DNA of 64,000 nt from Corynebacterium crudilactis (GCF_001643015.1 NZ_CP015622.1:881358-945357), one strand, 5' to 3'. Positions 9,575-20,184 are shown, numbered from the stretch's first letter. The notes: generated from the letters alone by a model not told the origin. A program made the numbers and translations.

Positions 9575-11197
9575 TTACCTATTTTCGCGGTACCACTTAA
9601 TCAACTCATCAGTCGAAGAATCTCCGGAAGCAACAGGGACTTCACCAGAGACAGCAGGAACCAGATCAGTGGCCTGTTGTTTGCCTAGCTCAACGCCCCA
9701 CTGGTCAAAAGAGTTGATATCCCAAATGACACCCTGAACCATCACGATGTGTTCGTACAAAGCGATCAAGGCTCCGAGAATTGAAGGGGTGAGTTCCTCA
9801 GCCAAAATGGTGGTAGTTGGACGGTTTCCTGGCATGACCTTGTGGTTTACCAATTCAGGCGCAACATCTTCTGCAGCGATTTCTTCAGCATTCTTACCAA
9901 AAGCAAGCACCTTGGTTTGTGCGAAGAAGTTACTCATCAGAAGATCATGCATGGTGCGTTCGCCGGCAGGGAGATCCTGCTTTGGACGTGCAAAACCGAT
10001 GAAGTCTGCAGGAACGAGGCGAGTGCCCTGGTGGATCAGCTGGAAAAACGCGTGTTGACCGTTGGTACCAGGTTCACCCCAGTAGATTTCGCCGGTACCA
10101 GTGGAAACAGGGGAACCATCACGGTGCACAGACTTGCCATTGGATTCCATGGTCAGCTGCTGCAGGTAAGCAGCGAAACGGCTGAGATCTTCGGAATATG
10201 GAAGTACTGCGTGGGTTTCTGCACCGTAGAAATCGGAATACCAGACACCGAGCAGCGCCATGAGAACAGGAACGTTTTCTTCGAACTTTGCGGTGCGGAA
10301 GTGTTCATCCATTGCGTGGAAACCACCGAGGAAGCGCATAAAGTCACGTGGACCGATCACTGCCATGAGGGAAAGTCCCACTGCGGAATCAACGGAATAA
10401 CGGCCACCGACCCAATCCCAGAAGCCGAACATGTTCGAGGTGTCAATGCCGAATTCTGCGACCTTTTCCGCATTGGTAGACACAGCGACGAAGTGCTTTG
10501 AGACAGCTTCTTCACCCAGCTTTTCTACCAACCACGTACGAGCAGCATGAGCATTGGACAAAGTCTCTTGGGTGGTGAAAGTCTTCGAAGCAATCACGAA
10601 CAAGGTGGATTCTGCATCAAGGTTTTCCAACACAGAAACGAGATCTGCTGGATCAACATTGGAGACGAATTCAGCAGTAATACCAGCGGTAGCGTATGCA
10701 CGAAGAGCCTTCGTTGCCATAGCTGGACCAAGATCAGAGCCACCGATGCCAATGTTGACGATTTTCTTAATGGTGCGGCCAGTATGACCCAACCAGTTGC
10801 CAGAGCGCAGGGCAGTGGCAAAATCTCGCATGCGCCCCAGGACTTCGTGGACATCCGCTGCAATGTCTTGGCCGTCTACTTCCAAATGACCCTCGGCAGG
10901 CAAACGCAGAGCGGTGTGCAGGACGGCGCGATCCTCAGTGTTATTGAGGTGCTCGCCAGCAAACATGGCGTCGATACGCTCGCGTAACCCAGATTCTTCG
11001 GTGAGGGCGAGGAGGCGCTGGAGGGTGGCGTCGTCAAGCAAATTCTTTGACAGATCGACGCGCAGACCCGCAGCGGAGAAAGTGAGTTGCTGCGCGCGGT
11101 TGGTGTCTTTAAACAAGTCACGCAGGGTTGTGGATTTGAAGTTTGAATAATGATCGGTCAGGTCTTGCCAAGCCTGGGTAGTCGAAATGTCCGCCAT
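9575..11197 (-). CDS. pgi: Glucose-6-phosphate isomerase
   Basis: Interconverts glucose 6-phosphate and fructose 6-phosphate in glycolysis. The product from ATG at 11197 ([11 protein letters not shown]) is 540 residues, the family length. Visible motifs: [15 protein letters not shown] near residue 145, [13 protein letters not shown] near residue 205 (phosphate binding), the signature [13 protein letters not shown], catalytic Glu in SNGKSV.. and the C-terminal [10 protein letters not shown] carrying the catalytic Lys. The frame stays open upstream to 11545 but that stretch is antisense to the neighbouring gene and has no homology to the family. Confidence 0.97.
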   Translation of the reverse strand: MADISTTQAWQDLTDHYSNFKSTTLRDLFKDTNRAQQLTFSAAGLRVDLSKNLLDDATLQRLLALTEESGLRERIDAMFAGEHLNNTEDRAVLHTALRLPAEGHLEVDGQDIAADVHEVLGRMRDFATALRSGNWLGHTGRTIKKIVNIGIGGSDLGPAMATKALRAYATAGITAEFVSNVDPADLVSVLENLDAESTLFVIASKTFTTQETLSNAHAARTWLVEKLGEEAVSKHFVAVSTNAEKVAEFGIDTSNMFGFWDWVGGRYSVDSAVGLSLMAVIGPRDFMRFLGGFHAMDEHFRTAKFEENVPVLMALLGVWYSDFYGAETHAVLPYSEDLSRFAAYLQQLTMESNGKSVHRDGSPVSTGTGEIYWGEPGTNGQHAFFQLIHQGTRLVPADFIGFARPKQDLPAGERTMHDLLMSNFFAQTKVLAFGKNAEEIAAEDVAPELVNHKVMPGNRPTTTILAEELTPSILGALIALYEHIVMVQGVIWDINSFDQWGVELGKQQATDLVPAVSGEVPVASGDSSTDELIKWYRENR

Positions 11198-11285
11198 GAA
11201 AACTCCTTCAGTGTCGTTAAATAACATCTTCAGGTTAGCCTGCTTTTGTGGCCAAGTGCACCGAAGTAGGGGCATAGTGGGAAAC

Positions 11286-12737
11286 ATGACAGATTTACGT
11301 GAATTTATTGCATCGGTTCCGAAGGGAATCTTCTTCGGAGGCCAATTCCACGATCGGGAAGAAACCTTCGACGTGATCAACCCTTCCGATGGAAGTGTGC
11401 TCGCGAAAGTGGCGTCGGCAAGCGAAGAAGACGCTGCAGAAGCGCTAAATTTAAGCGTCGGCACCCAAGCTGCGTGGGCAGCCACGCCGGCACGCGAGCG
11501 CGGGGAGATCCTACGCAGGGCGTTCGAGCTGCTTATCGACGCCACCCCTCATCTCACCCTCCTCATGTCCGCAGAACTGGGCCGTGCGCTCCCGGACTCA
11601 CGAGCAGAAGTCACCTATGGCGCGGAATTCTTCCGTTGGTTTTCCGAAGAAGCTGTTCGCATCCGAGGCGATTACCGACACAACCCTGCAGGCAACGCCC
11701 GCACCATCGAAATCAAACAGCCCGTTGGCCCCAGCTTGGCTATTACTCCCTGGAATTTCCCACTCGCAATGGGCGCCCGAAAAATTGCTCCAGCATTAGC
11801 AGCCGGCTGCACCATTATTGTGAAACCAGCGTCGAAGACTCCGCTGACCATGTTGTACTTAGCGAAGATTCTTCAAGAAGCGGGCCTACCTGAAGGAGTT
11901 CTCGCAGTACTTCCAACGGCGAAGTCTTCGAGGATTTCTGCACTTCTTGATGATCCTCGCCTCCGTAAATTTACATTCACTGGATCCACCGAAGTCGGAC
12001 AAGCTCTGGCAGCTCAAGCGGCGGGACACTCACTCAAAACCAGCCTGGAACTTGGTGGAAACGCACCTTATATTGTGTTGGAAGATGCGGATCTTCCCAC
12101 AGCCATCGATGCCATGGTGACAGCCAAAATGCGTGGAGCCGGACAAGTATGTATCGCAGCGAATCGATTCTTGGTGCATTCTTCAATCAAAGATGAGTTC
12201 ATCGCCGGATGTGTGGAGAAGCTCAAAGAATTCACAATCGGAAATGCCACTGAAGAAGGCGTGACAGTAGGACCACTTTCTGGTGAAGATCAGCTCGAGA
12301 TTGTGAACACTCTTGTCTCAGATGCCGTAGCAAAGGGCGCCACGAAACACTTCGGTGAACTTCCCGAAGGCCTTGAGCCGGGGTTCTACTATCCACCATC
12401 TGTGCTATCCGATATCCCGGCAGAAGCAGCTATTGCTTCTAGTGAAATCTTCGGACCTGTCATCGCCGTGACGACTTTTGATACGGATGAAGAAGCTATC
12501 CGGATGGCCAATGACACCCCATTCGGATTGGCTGCTTATGTATTCTCGGAAAATCTCACTCGAGCGCTATCCACTGCTGAAGCAATCGAAGCAGGCATGG
12601 TTGCTATCAACAAGGGTGCATTATCTGACCCGGCGGCGCCTTTTGGCGGAGTGAAAGAATCTGGCCTTGGGCGAGAAGGTGGATTCCAAGGTATTGAAGA
12701 GTTCTTGGAGACGAAGTTTATTTCGCTTCCTCTTTAG
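11286..12737 (+). CDS. NAD(P)-dependent aldehyde dehydrogenase
   Basis: Oxidises an aldehyde to the acid. The 483-residue product from ATG at 11286 ([13 protein letters not shown]) has the full family fold: [20 protein letters not shown], the NAD-binding [15 protein letters not shown] near residue 235, catalytic Glu in [12 protein letters not shown] near residue 257, catalytic Cys in [12 protein letters not shown] near residue 290, and EIFGPVIAV near residue 390. It resembles succinate-semialdehyde and benzaldehyde dehydrogenases; the substrate is undefined. It diverges from pgi with 88 bp between the starts, and its last 20 bp overlap the HNH gene. Confidence 0.9.
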   Translation: MTDLREFIASVPKGIFFGGQFHDREETFDVINPSDGSVLAKVASASEEDAAEALNLSVGTQAAWAATPARERGEILRRAFELLIDATPHLTLLMSAELGRALPDSRAEVTYGAEFFRWFSEEAVRIRGDYRHNPAGNARTIEIKQPVGPSLAITPWNFPLAMGARKIAPALAAGCTIIVKPASKTPLTMLYLAKILQEAGLPEGVLAVLPTAKSSRISALLDDPRLRKFTFTGSTEVGQALAAQAAGHSLKTSLELGGNAPYIVLEDADLPTAIDAMVTAKMRGAGQVCIAANRFLVHSSIKDEFIAGCVEKLKEFTIGNATEEGVTVGPLSGEDQLEIVNTLVSDAVAKGATKHFGELPEGLEPGFYYPPSVLSDIPAEAAIASSEIFGPVIAVTTFDTDEEAIRMANDTPFGLAAYVFSENLTRALSTAEAIEAGMVAINKGALSDPAAPFGGVKESGLGREGGFQGIEEFLETKFISLPL

Positions 12738-13881
12738 TCCAACGCTTATGGTGGCGCGCACGATGCTGCGCCACTGTTTGCGCCCATCTTGCATTTTTGG
12801 GTGTGAGCGGACCCGAGGGTTCTGAGACTGCCCATGTTCCATCTCCCATGAGCCACACGATGATTCCGGAGAATGGATCGAGAAGATAAGTGACCCTGCC
12901 ATCTGTTTTCATGTTGTGGTGGTGTTGGCAGAGACATCCGAGTCCTCCGAGGCAGGTTATTCCGCCTTCTTCGTAGGGGATGCGGTGGTCGGCTTGAGTT
13001 TTTAGCGCAGGGACAGAACAGCCTGGGAATCGGCAGGTGCCGTCGCGACCAATGAGGGCGGTACGAAGGGGATGCGGTGGATCGTGTTTCTGCGTGTTGA
13101 TTTTTACTGCCTCATCCATGTCTTGTTCTGTTGTGGCTTTTTTTGACCAGAAGGAACCTGTTTTTGCATCCAACCAGCCGATTCCGCTGGCCCATACTGG
13201 AGCATTAGCGAGGTCTTTGGCGGAATAGAGGTTGAGGATGACTTTGACTTGGATGTTGTTGCGCATGATGTCACTGAACGCTTCGCCGTAGGTGAGGTCA
13301 TTTTTCTTCGCGTGTTGGGTCACTGCGTCGTTGATGATGTGTCCGTCTACTGCATCGACAGAGGCACCGATTTCGGCTGTGCCATCAGGGTTGAAAGACA
13401 CCCCAAAGCTGGAGTCATCTTGGGAGCCCCTGGAACCGGTAGCTCGGGCGTCGTCAAGCAGGTCTCTGATCTCTTTAATCTTGCGTCCAATGGATGCTGG
13501 GCTTGGCAGGACCTGATTGGGGCTGGTGGCCGTGAGATATTCGGTGAGGAGTCCGTCGGCGTCTTCGAGATGATCTGGGTTGATGCCTGCGATCTCGTTG
13601 CTGATGGTGATGAGACGGGAGAGATCGAGGTGATGCAGACTGTGCTGCAGTGCGCTTAGAAGCGGGAGATCTGCGAGGGTTGCAAAGGCGATGGAGATCC
13701 GAGAAACCTGCGCTTTGCTCAAACCTGTGGCGATAGCCAAAGCAGAAATATGGCTCGAATGATCATCGTCGTCTTTGGGAAGGTGTGTGTGCCAGAAGTG
13801 ATGCTCCAGCTGTCGAAGCTTAGTTTTTTGGACGGCTAACGGACTATTCGGGTTGTTGACTGCGAAAAAATTGCTGAACAT
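12718..13881 (-). CDS. HNH endonuclease-signature protein with DUF222-like N-terminus
   Basis: A 387-residue actinobacterial protein of the DUF222/HNH type. The C-terminal HNH module is visible as CRFPGCSVPALKTQADHRIP, then GGITCLGGLGCLCQHHHNMK, with paired cysteines for a zinc knuckle and the His residues of the nuclease motif. I chose ATG at 13881 (MFSNFFAVNN) because GGAGGT sits about six bases upstream; the longer frame needs a TTG. These genes are multicopy in actinobacteria and their role (mobile, 13E12-repeat-like) is not settled. Confidence 0.85.
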   Translation of the reverse strand: MFSNFFAVNNPNSPLAVQKTKLRQLEHHFWHTHLPKDDDDHSSHISALAIATGLSKAQVSRISIAFATLADLPLLSALQHSLHHLDLSRLITISNEIAGINPDHLEDADGLLTEYLTATSPNQVLPSPASIGRKIKEIRDLLDDARATGSRGSQDDSSFGVSFNPDGTAEIGASVDAVDGHIINDAVTQHAKKNDLTYGEAFSDIMRNNIQVKVILNLYSAKDLANAPVWASGIGWLDAKTGSFWSKKATTEQDMDEAVKINTQKHDPPHPLRTALIGRDGTCRFPGCSVPALKTQADHRIPYEEGGITCLGGLGCLCQHHHNMKTDGRVTYLLDPFSGIIVWLMGDGTWAVSEPSGPLTPKNARWAQTVAQHRARHHKRWTKEEAK

Positions 13882-14050
13882 GGGCACCTCCAATCAGGGA
13901 TTCTGCCCTGAAACTTATCCGCAATTCCTGAGTTAGGAAATCAACCCACTCTCACATCTGTGGATAACTTAGCCACCGCAATGGGAAAACCCTGACCAAA
14001 ACTAAACGCCCTGGTCAGGGTAGGTGAATTTATTTTTACCTGTGGATAAC

Positions 14051-14356
14051 TTAACCGAGTTTTCCTCGGCCCATGCGGAGAAGAATGCCGGCCAACGCAG
14101 GGCCTTCTTCGCCGATTTCTTCGCGGAACTGGTTGATAATTGCTACTTCGCGAGTATGCACCAGACGTGTTCCACCTGAGCTCATGCGTGTTTTTCCGAT
14201 GGTTTGTGAAATCTTCGTGCGGCGCTTGATGGCGTCGATGATTTCACGGTCTAGGCGGTTGATCTCCTCGCGATACTTTTGGATCTCCGCATCGGACAAA
14301 GGGTCATCCGTGCCTGAAGGCATCCTGATCTCGAAGCTGTCACCTGCATTAGTCAT
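14051..14356 (-). CDS. csm: Chorismate mutase, AroQ class
   Basis: Converts chorismate to prephenate for Phe and Tyr synthesis. The 101-residue product is all-helical in appearance with the AroQ-delta pattern: INRLDREIIDAIKRRTKISQ (Arg and Lys active-site residues), GKTRMSSGGTRLVHTREVAI, and a C-terminal LLRMGRGKLG. Actinobacterial enzymes of this size are weak alone and are activated by binding to DAHP synthase, and the C-terminal RMGRGKLG resembles the segment used for that contact. Start is ATG at 14356. Confidence 0.92.
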   Translation of the reverse strand: MTNAGDSFEIRMPSGTDDPLSDAEIQKYREEINRLDREIIDAIKRRTKISQTIGKTRMSSGGTRLVHTREVAIINQFREEIGEEGPALAGILLRMGRGKLG

Positions 14357-14423
14357 GTATCTATTCTGCCATGCGGAGCTTGGCACTATGTGTGTCCGCC
14401 CCACCTAGTAGGTTAGTGGGGTA

Positions 14424-16757
14424 ATGAATACTTCTCCTTTTACCCCAAGTTCCCCAGATTTAACCCACAATTCCACCTCAGATCTAGCCACCAATGAGTT
14501 CACCAATGGTCTTAATGAGCAGCAGCGGGCTGCGGTTGAGCATATTGGTTCTCCGTTGTTGATTGTTGCCGGTGCTGGTTCAGGCAAGACCGCTGTGTTG
14601 ACCAGGCGTATTGCTTATTTGATGCGTTTTCGTGGTGTGCATCCGCAGCAGGTTTTGGCTATTACTTTTACCAATAAGGCTGCCGCGGAGATGCGTGAGC
14701 GTGTGAGTCAGTTGGTTGGTCCTGTGGCGGAGCGCATGTGGGTGGCTACGTTCCACTCGGTGTGTGTGCGTATTTTGCGTCAGCAGGCGCAGTTGGTGAA
14801 GGGGCTGAATACGAACTTCACCATTTATGATTCTGATGATTCCAGGCGTTTGCTCACGATGATTGCGAAGGATCTGGATTTAGATATTAAGAAGTTCTCT
14901 GCGCGTACGTTGTTGGGGTCTATTTCTAATTTGAAAAATGAGCTTGTTACTCCGCAGGAAGCTCTCGCGGAGGCGGAGCGTACGCATAATCCTTATGAGA
15001 CTGTTATCGCCAGGGCGTTTGTGGAGTATCAGAGCAGGCTGCGTCGGGCTAATGCGGTTGATTTTGATGATCTTATTGGGGAGACTGTTCGGATTTTCCG
15101 GGAGCATCCTCCTGTTGCGGAGTATTACCGCAGGCGTTTCCGCCACGTGTTGATTGATGAGTATCAGGACACGAACCATGCTCAGTATGAGCTTATTTCT
15201 ACTTTGGTCGGAACACCTGAGCAAGATCCTGCAGAGTTGTGTGTTGTGGGTGATTCAGATCAGTCGATTTACGCTTTCCGTGGCGCGACGATCCGCAATA
15301 TTGAAGAGTTTGAGCGTGATTTCTCTAATGCGCGCACTATTTTGTTGGAGCAGAATTATCGTTCCACTCAGACCATTTTGTCTGCAGCTAATGCGGTGAT
15401 TTCGCAGAATGAGAATCGTCGTCCGAAGAATTTGTGGACTGCGTTGGGTGAGGGCGAGCAGATCATTGGTTATGTCGCGGACAATGAGCACGATGAGGCT
15501 CGTTTTATTGCGAGCGAAATCGATACTCTTGTTGATCACGGCATGAATTATTCAGAGATTGCGATTATGTATCGTACGAATAATGCTTCGCGTGCTCTGG
15601 AAGATGTCTTCATGCGTACTGGTGTGCCTTATAAAGTGGTCGGCGGCACGAAGTTCTATGAGCGCAAAGAAATTCGCGATATCATCGCTTATCTGCGTGT
15701 GTTGGAAAACCCGGATGATACGGTCAACCTTCGCCGTATTATCAATACCCCAAAGCGCGGTATCGGCGATCGCGCACAGGGTTTCATCGCGTTGCACAGC
15801 GAGAACCAGCAAATCAGCTTCGGGCAGGCGCTTATCGACGCCGGCGCCGGCAAAGTGGACCTGCTGGGCACGCGCGGCAAGAACGCGGTGCTCAAGTTCA
15901 ATGAGCTTTTCGACGCCCTCCGCCACGAAGTTCCTACCATGATCAACGAGGTCACAGGTCTTCTTGATATCGGCCAAGTGATCAGCCGCATTCTGGATAT
16001 CACCGGCTATAAGGAAGAACTGGAAGCTTCCAATGATCCTCAAGATGGTGCACGCTTGGATAACTTGAACGAGCTCGTGTCTGTGGCCCGTGAGTTTTCT
16101 TCCGATGCAGCTAACCGCATGGTGGAGGAGATCGCAGAAGGTGAAGCGCAGCCAGGAAGTTTGCAGGCATTCTTGGAGCGTGTGTCGCTTGTTGCCGATG
16201 CAGATCAGATCCCAGATTCCGAAAACGGTGTGGTTACTCTCATGACCTTGCACACCGCAAAGGGACTGGAATTTCCTGTGGTGTTCTTAACCGGTTGGGA
16301 AGATGGACAGTTCCCGCATCTGCGTTCTTTGGGAGACACACAGCAACTCGCAGAGGAACGCCGTCTGGCCTACGTTGGCATTACTCGTGCGAGGAAGCGT
16401 CTCTACATGACTCGGGCGATGCTGCGTAGTTCTTGGGGCAACCCGGTAACCAACCCGCCGTCACGGTTCCTTCAGGAAGTGCCGCAAGAGCTCATTGAGT
16501 GGCGTCGCGAGGAACCACAGATGTCTTCTGCATGGGCTCCTCGACCTACTTCCCGAACCCTCCCAACCAAAACTCGCAGTAACAATAAACAGCTGGAGCT
16601 TTCGGTGGGAGACCGCGTCAATCACGATAAGTACGGGCTGGGCACGGTGTTGTCTTCGGATGGCAGCGGCCCTCGCGCCACTGTCACCATCGACTTTGGT
16701 TCCTCCGGCAAGGTTAGGCTGATGCTTCTTGGTGGCGTTCCAATGGAGAAGCTATAG
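14424..16757 (+). CDS. pcrA: ATP-dependent DNA helicase PcrA/UvrD
   Basis: A superfamily 1A 3'-5' helicase acting in nucleotide excision repair and removal of stalled complexes. The 777-residue protein has Walker A VAGAGSGKTAVLTRRIAYL near residue 50, motif Ia AITFTNKAAAEM, Walker B LIDEYQDTNHAQYELI near residue 245, motif III VGDSDQSIYAFRGA, motif V MTLHTAKGLEFPVVFLTG near residue 608 and motif VI RLAYVGITRARKRLY. The C-terminus has the Tudor-like GDRVNHDKYGLGTV of PcrA. Its 3' end overlaps the convergent ABC permease gene by 44 bp. Confidence 0.96.
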   Translation: MNTSPFTPSSPDLTHNSTSDLATNEFTNGLNEQQRAAVEHIGSPLLIVAGAGSGKTAVLTRRIAYLMRFRGVHPQQVLAITFTNKAAAEMRERVSQLVGPVAERMWVATFHSVCVRILRQQAQLVKGLNTNFTIYDSDDSRRLLTMIAKDLDLDIKKFSARTLLGSISNLKNELVTPQEALAEAERTHNPYETVIARAFVEYQSRLRRANAVDFDDLIGETVRIFREHPPVAEYYRRRFRHVLIDEYQDTNHAQYELISTLVGTPEQDPAELCVVGDSDQSIYAFRGATIRNIEEFERDFSNARTILLEQNYRSTQTILSAANAVISQNENRRPKNLWTALGEGEQIIGYVADNEHDEARFIASEIDTLVDHGMNYSEIAIMYRTNNASRALEDVFMRTGVPYKVVGGTKFYERKEIRDIIAYLRVLENPDDTVNLRRIINTPKRGIGDRAQGFIALHSENQQISFGQALIDAGAGKVDLLGTRGKNAVLKFNELFDALRHEVPTMINEVTGLLDIGQVISRILDITGYKEELEASNDPQDGARLDNLNELVSVAREFSSDAANRMVEEIAEGEAQPGSLQAFLERVSLVADADQIPDSENGVVTLMTLHTAKGLEFPVVFLTGWEDGQFPHLRSLGDTQQLAEERRLAYVGITRARKRLYMTRAMLRSSWGNPVTNPPSRFLQEVPQELIEWRREEPQMSSAWAPRPTSRTLPTKTRSNNKQLELSVGDRVNHDKYGLGTVLSSDGSGPRATVTIDFGSSGKVRLMLLGGVPMEKL

Positions 16758-18945
16758 CCCCAATCACCGCGCACACTAGTGGGGCAACTATGAGTAGTCC
16801 CACCAGTGTGGTCCAGGGCAGCATCATGTGTTCAAGCGTGCCGTATTTCAAGATTGTTCCATCAACAATCTCATCTGTTGTGCCGGAGAATAGTACTGCG
16901 ATCCATCCGGAAACAATGCCCATGATTCCTCCGACGAGGGCAAGCAGCGCCGCATTGAGTGCGTTGACTTTGCGGATTGTTCGTGGTGCTGCACCGATCG
17001 CATGCAGGGTGGCATGTTGGCGTCTCCGGTTGGATAGCATCAGCACGAGAGCAACCACCACGATTGTCACCACAACGAGCATGGAGCCGTAAGGCGGAAG
17101 CGGATTGTCGCTCCTGAATGGGCTCAGCTCTGCATCTTCAGATTGCTTAATTTTCTGAATAGTTTTTTCATCTAGCTCATCAGGAAGCACGATTGTTCCG
17201 AGAAATTCTTCGTCCCCGCCTAGTGCCGTAAATGTTTCCGGGCTGAGGAGAAAATGGGGGTATAAGGCAGGAAGTACCGTGACGGTGTCAATCCTGTGGG
17301 TGTTGTTGTCTGGATATGTCATATACTCGCGCAGCCCTGGAGTATAGGACGAAGGGGCATAAATATCAGCTTCTTCGGTTATTTCAAACATCTCTAAAAT
17401 TTCAGGCGTTGCGATGATAGTTTTTGCTTCGAAAAGTGATGTTAGTGGTGGTGCAGTTTGTTCTAGATGGTAGTTTTCATCCATTAGGTACAGATCAAGT
17501 GTTTTGCTACCCATAACATCAATTTTCTGCCCCATCAACCCTGGTATCTGAGTATCACTACGAACAAATACAGCTTCAGAATATACCGATGCGTAGGCTT
17601 CTTGATTGCTGATTCGTTTCGCCTGGTCTGTTGTTTGAATGAAAGTACCAAGCATGATGACGGCAGCCAGGGCACCAATTGCTGGAACTGAGTGCATTGA
17701 GCGGCGCAGCATATCGCGCGTTGCGAGCTTAAATATTAAGCCTGGCAGGCGCCCAAGCGCCCACAACACCGCAGGTACGGAGGGTGTCAGGGCAAGAACA
17801 GCAACCAGGAAACATAATTGCTTTACGACGTCTCCCCACTCTCCATCACCCGCCAGGAAAGCTGCCACCACAGCTAAGATGAGCACTATCGGACCGATGA
17901 GCATCAAGGGGGTCCAGCGAATAATTTTATCTGAGACACCTCCGTGAATGCCATTGATGATGCTGGATCTACTCGCAAATATTGCAGGTAAGAATGCTGC
18001 CGCTGTGGAGGCAAGAACAGCCATTACCCAAAAACTGGCAAGGGTTATCCATGGAACAACGAGTGGGAACTCCGGATAAGAATATGTCCACCAGCTAATT
18101 ATGCTGATGAGCCCCAGCACGAAGCCAAGAGCTGCACCGATCAGCCCTGCAAAAGCTCCGTAGACTAATACTGCCCACCGAATATGCCGCGGTGTTGCGC
18201 CTTGTGAAGCTAGTAGCGCAAAGTTCCTGGTTTGTCGTGAAGCTGCGATGGTGAACACCGGTGAGATCAACATCAAGGCCACAACCGCCAGGATGGTCAG
18301 CGAGAGAATGCCCATCAAATACCCCGGAACTGCACTCAGTGTAAATGCGGAGGAACCGGTGTCGAAGCCATAGACTTCAAAACCCACAGCCTCTAAATCT
18401 TTGGCATCTTGTTCAGTGAATTCACGCGGTCCAGAAAATGTCCACGTGCCGAAGAATGTGTCATCTTCACTAAAATTTTCTGGGTCAAATAGTGTTCCTT
18501 CAGGCAGCATGATGTCTGAAGGAGACAATGCTTGAATCTGCACAGGTATGCCCTGAATGAAAATAGTGTCACCGATATCTGCATTCAGTTCAGATAACAC
18601 TGCGCGCGGTACTGCCACTTGTTGAGCACGGGGAGATTGCATAACAAAAGTATGTGCTGTCTTAGCACCATGAGAAATATCTGTAATACCAATTACTGTG
18701 AGCTCAGCGTGAATACCTTCATGCAGAGTTTCTTCCAGCAGCTCGTAGGCATTTTCTCCTGAATAGTGCGCTTGGATTGGAGCAGTTGGAGAATAGGACG
18801 CGTTACTACGTGACTCATTCTCAGTGAGGAAGAAACTCACCAAAAACATCGGTACAGCCACCAATAAGATGGCAGCTAAGGAACGACCAGGGCGTTGAAT
18901 AGCATCGCGCCGGGTAGGGCGGGTTGCTGCAAGCAGTGTGATCAT
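16714..18945 (-). CDS. FtsX-type ABC transporter permease
   Basis: A 743-residue permease of the FtsX/MacB superfamily: an N-terminal helix (AAILLVAVPMFLVSFFL), a large outside domain, a block of three helices around residues 210-320, a central membrane block, a second outside domain, and three C-terminal helices. The duplicated layout matches exporters for peptides, lipids or drugs. The start overlaps the ATPase stop (ATGA). With the PadR regulator it forms a three-gene operon; the substrate is unknown. Confidence 0.88.
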   Translation of the reverse strand: MITLLAATRPTRRDAIQRPGRSLAAILLVAVPMFLVSFFLTENESRSNASYSPTAPIQAHYSGENAYELLEETLHEGIHAELTVIGITDISHGAKTAHTFVMQSPRAQQVAVPRAVLSELNADIGDTIFIQGIPVQIQALSPSDIMLPEGTLFDPENFSEDDTFFGTWTFSGPREFTEQDAKDLEAVGFEVYGFDTGSSAFTLSAVPGYLMGILSLTILAVVALMLISPVFTIAASRQTRNFALLASQGATPRHIRWAVLVYGAFAGLIGAALGFVLGLISIISWWTYSYPEFPLVVPWITLASFWVMAVLASTAAAFLPAIFASRSSIINGIHGGVSDKIIRWTPLMLIGPIVLILAVVAAFLAGDGEWGDVVKQLCFLVAVLALTPSVPAVLWALGRLPGLIFKLATRDMLRRSMHSVPAIGALAAVIMLGTFIQTTDQAKRISNQEAYASVYSEAVFVRSDTQIPGLMGQKIDVMGSKTLDLYLMDENYHLEQTAPPLTSLFEAKTIIATPEILEMFEITEEADIYAPSSYTPGLREYMTYPDNNTHRIDTVTVLPALYPHFLLSPETFTALGGDEEFLGTIVLPDELDEKTIQKIKQSEDAELSPFRSDNPLPPYGSMLVVVTIVVVALVLMLSNRRRQHATLHAIGAAPRTIRKVNALNAALLALVGGIMGIVSGWIAVLFSGTTDEIVDGTILKYGTLEHMMLPWTTLVGLLIVAPLVCAVIGAIASPLERHQEASA

Positions 18946-19610
18946 TGGATTTCACCGTCTCTCAGCATGATAGTGCGGTCGGCCCAGGCGGCGAAGCGTG
19001 GTTCGTGGGTAACAAGGAGGCCAGCAGCGCCGGTATCGATTCTTTGGCGTAGTACGCGGAGTACCGCATCACCCGTGGAGGTGTCGAGGGCGCCGGTGGG
19101 TTCGTCGGCAAGCAAGATTTTTCGGGGCCCGATGAGTGCGCGGGCTATGGCTACTCGCTGGGCTTGGCCACCGGAGATTTCTTCGGGGAAGCGGTCTTCG
19201 AAGTCTTCGAGACCAACTTCGGCTAGGGCGATGGAGATGGCTTGGTGGTCTGTTTTGCCGTCTAGCTCTAGGGGTAAACCAACATTCTCACCCACGGTGA
19301 GGGTGGGGATGAGGTTGTAGTTTTGGAAGACTACGCCGATGTGGCGGCGTCGTGTTTGGGCCGCGCGCTTGGGGTTGAGATCTGAGGCGTTGGCGCCGTC
19401 GATAAGCACTCTGCCAGAACTGGGACGCTGCAGGAGTCCGGCGACGTTGAGTAAGGTGGATTTTCCGGAGCCGGATGGTCCCATGATAGCGACGAGTTCG
19501 CCGGGTTTGATGGCGAGGGAGACATCGTTTAGAGCGGCGACGCGACGTGCTCCTTCACCGAATGCGCAGGAGATATTGTGGAGTTCGAGGGGGAGGGGCG
19601 AGTGTGTCAT
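18942..19610 (-). CDS. ABC transporter ATP-binding protein (MacB/LolD type)
   Basis: The 222-residue ATPase partner of the downstream permease. Walker A GPSGSGKSTLLNVAGLL near residue 43, Q-loop GVVFQNYNLIPTLTV, signature ISGGQAQRVAIARALI near residue 145, Walker B ILLADEPTGALD, and H-loop LLVTHEPRFA are all intact. The GALDTSTGD form after Walker B is usual for the MacB/LolD/FtsE group that works with FtsX-type permeases. It starts one base after the PadR stop. Confidence 0.95.
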   Translation of the reverse strand: MTHSPLPLELHNISCAFGEGARRVAALNDVSLAIKPGELVAIMGPSGSGKSTLLNVAGLLQRPSSGRVLIDGANASDLNPKRAAQTRRRHIGVVFQNYNLIPTLTVGENVGLPLELDGKTDHQAISIALAEVGLEDFEDRFPEEISGGQAQRVAIARALIGPRKILLADEPTGALDTSTGDAVLRVLRQRIDTGAAGLLVTHEPRFAAWADRTIMLRDGEIQ

Positions 19611-19611
19611 A

Positions 19612-20121
19612 TTATTTGTCCAATGCTTCGATTCGGTCGAGCCAGCGGGCTTGGGCTTCTAGTTCAAAAATTCGCTTTTCTACGAGTAATCGCTGAGTGT
19701 TTCGGTTTTGGGGGAGGTCACGGCTGGATTTGTTGAGCGTGCGTAGCTCAGCCATGACGGTGTTGCGTTGGGTATCGAGGAGGGGGATTACATCGATGCC
19801 GCGGGCCTCTGCGATGGCTATTTTGGTAACCAGCTCATCGCGTTCGGACAGTGTGATGGTGACGGGGCTGTTAAACCACGTGGTTATTTCTTCGCGTCCG
19901 GCCGGAGTGAGTTGGAAGGTGTCTACTGTGCGGCCGTTGGAACTGATGGCGGTGCCTGCGGTTTCGACGAGACCATCGCGTTGCAGGCGTTGGATGGTTT
20001 GGGTGACTTGGCCGATGTTGAGCTGCCAAATTCCTATGGTTTCTTCGAACTTGGTTTGCAGCTGGCTTGCCGAGCTCGGTTCATCCAGCATGAGTACGAG
20101 GAGTGCGTGTTTTATGGACAT
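19612..20121 (-). CDS. PadR-family transcriptional regulator
   Basis: A 169-residue regulator with the N-terminal winged helix of PadR (ALLVLMLDEPSSASQLQTKF; TQTIQRLQRDGLVE) and a C-terminal helical dimerisation part (VEKRIFELEAQARWLDRIEA), the class-1 layout. PadR proteins commonly repress their own operon and an adjacent exporter and are released by the exported compound. A perfect 9-3-9 palindrome 25 bp upstream of the start supports autoregulation of this PadR-ATPase-permease operon. Confidence 0.9.
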   Translation of the reverse strand: MSIKHALLVLMLDEPSSASQLQTKFEETIGIWQLNIGQVTQTIQRLQRDGLVETAGTAISSNGRTVDTFQLTPAGREEITTWFNSPVTITLSERDELVTKIAIAEARGIDVIPLLDTQRNTVMAELRTLNKSSRDLPQNRNTQRLLVEKRIFELEAQARWLDRIEALDK

Positions 20122-20145
20122 GGTTCCCCTTAATTAGGAGTTCAT

Positions 20146-20166
20146 TACCCAGTAACATACTGGGTA
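20146..20166. promoter_or_regulatory. Perfect palindrome upstream of the PadR operon (candidate PadR operator)
   Basis: Arms TACCCAGTA and TACTGGGTA around the spacer ACA form a perfect 9-3-9 inverted repeat. It lies 25-45 bp in front of the padR start codon, where the promoter would be. PadR operators often contain ATGT/ACAT half-sites, and the right arm is followed by TGTAAC. Binding is inferred. Confidence 0.7.
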
Positions 20167-20184
20167 TGTAACTAAACCGCAAGA

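Noticed and set aside
11198..11545. N-terminal extension of Pgi
   Set aside because: It has no similarity to isomerases and overlaps the aldehyde dehydrogenase promoter and coding start; ATG at 11197 gives the expected 540 residues.
15552..16253. 233-codon minus-strand frame inside pcrA
   Set aside because: The sense strand encodes intact helicase motifs throughout; the antisense frame has no motif and no ribosome-binding site.
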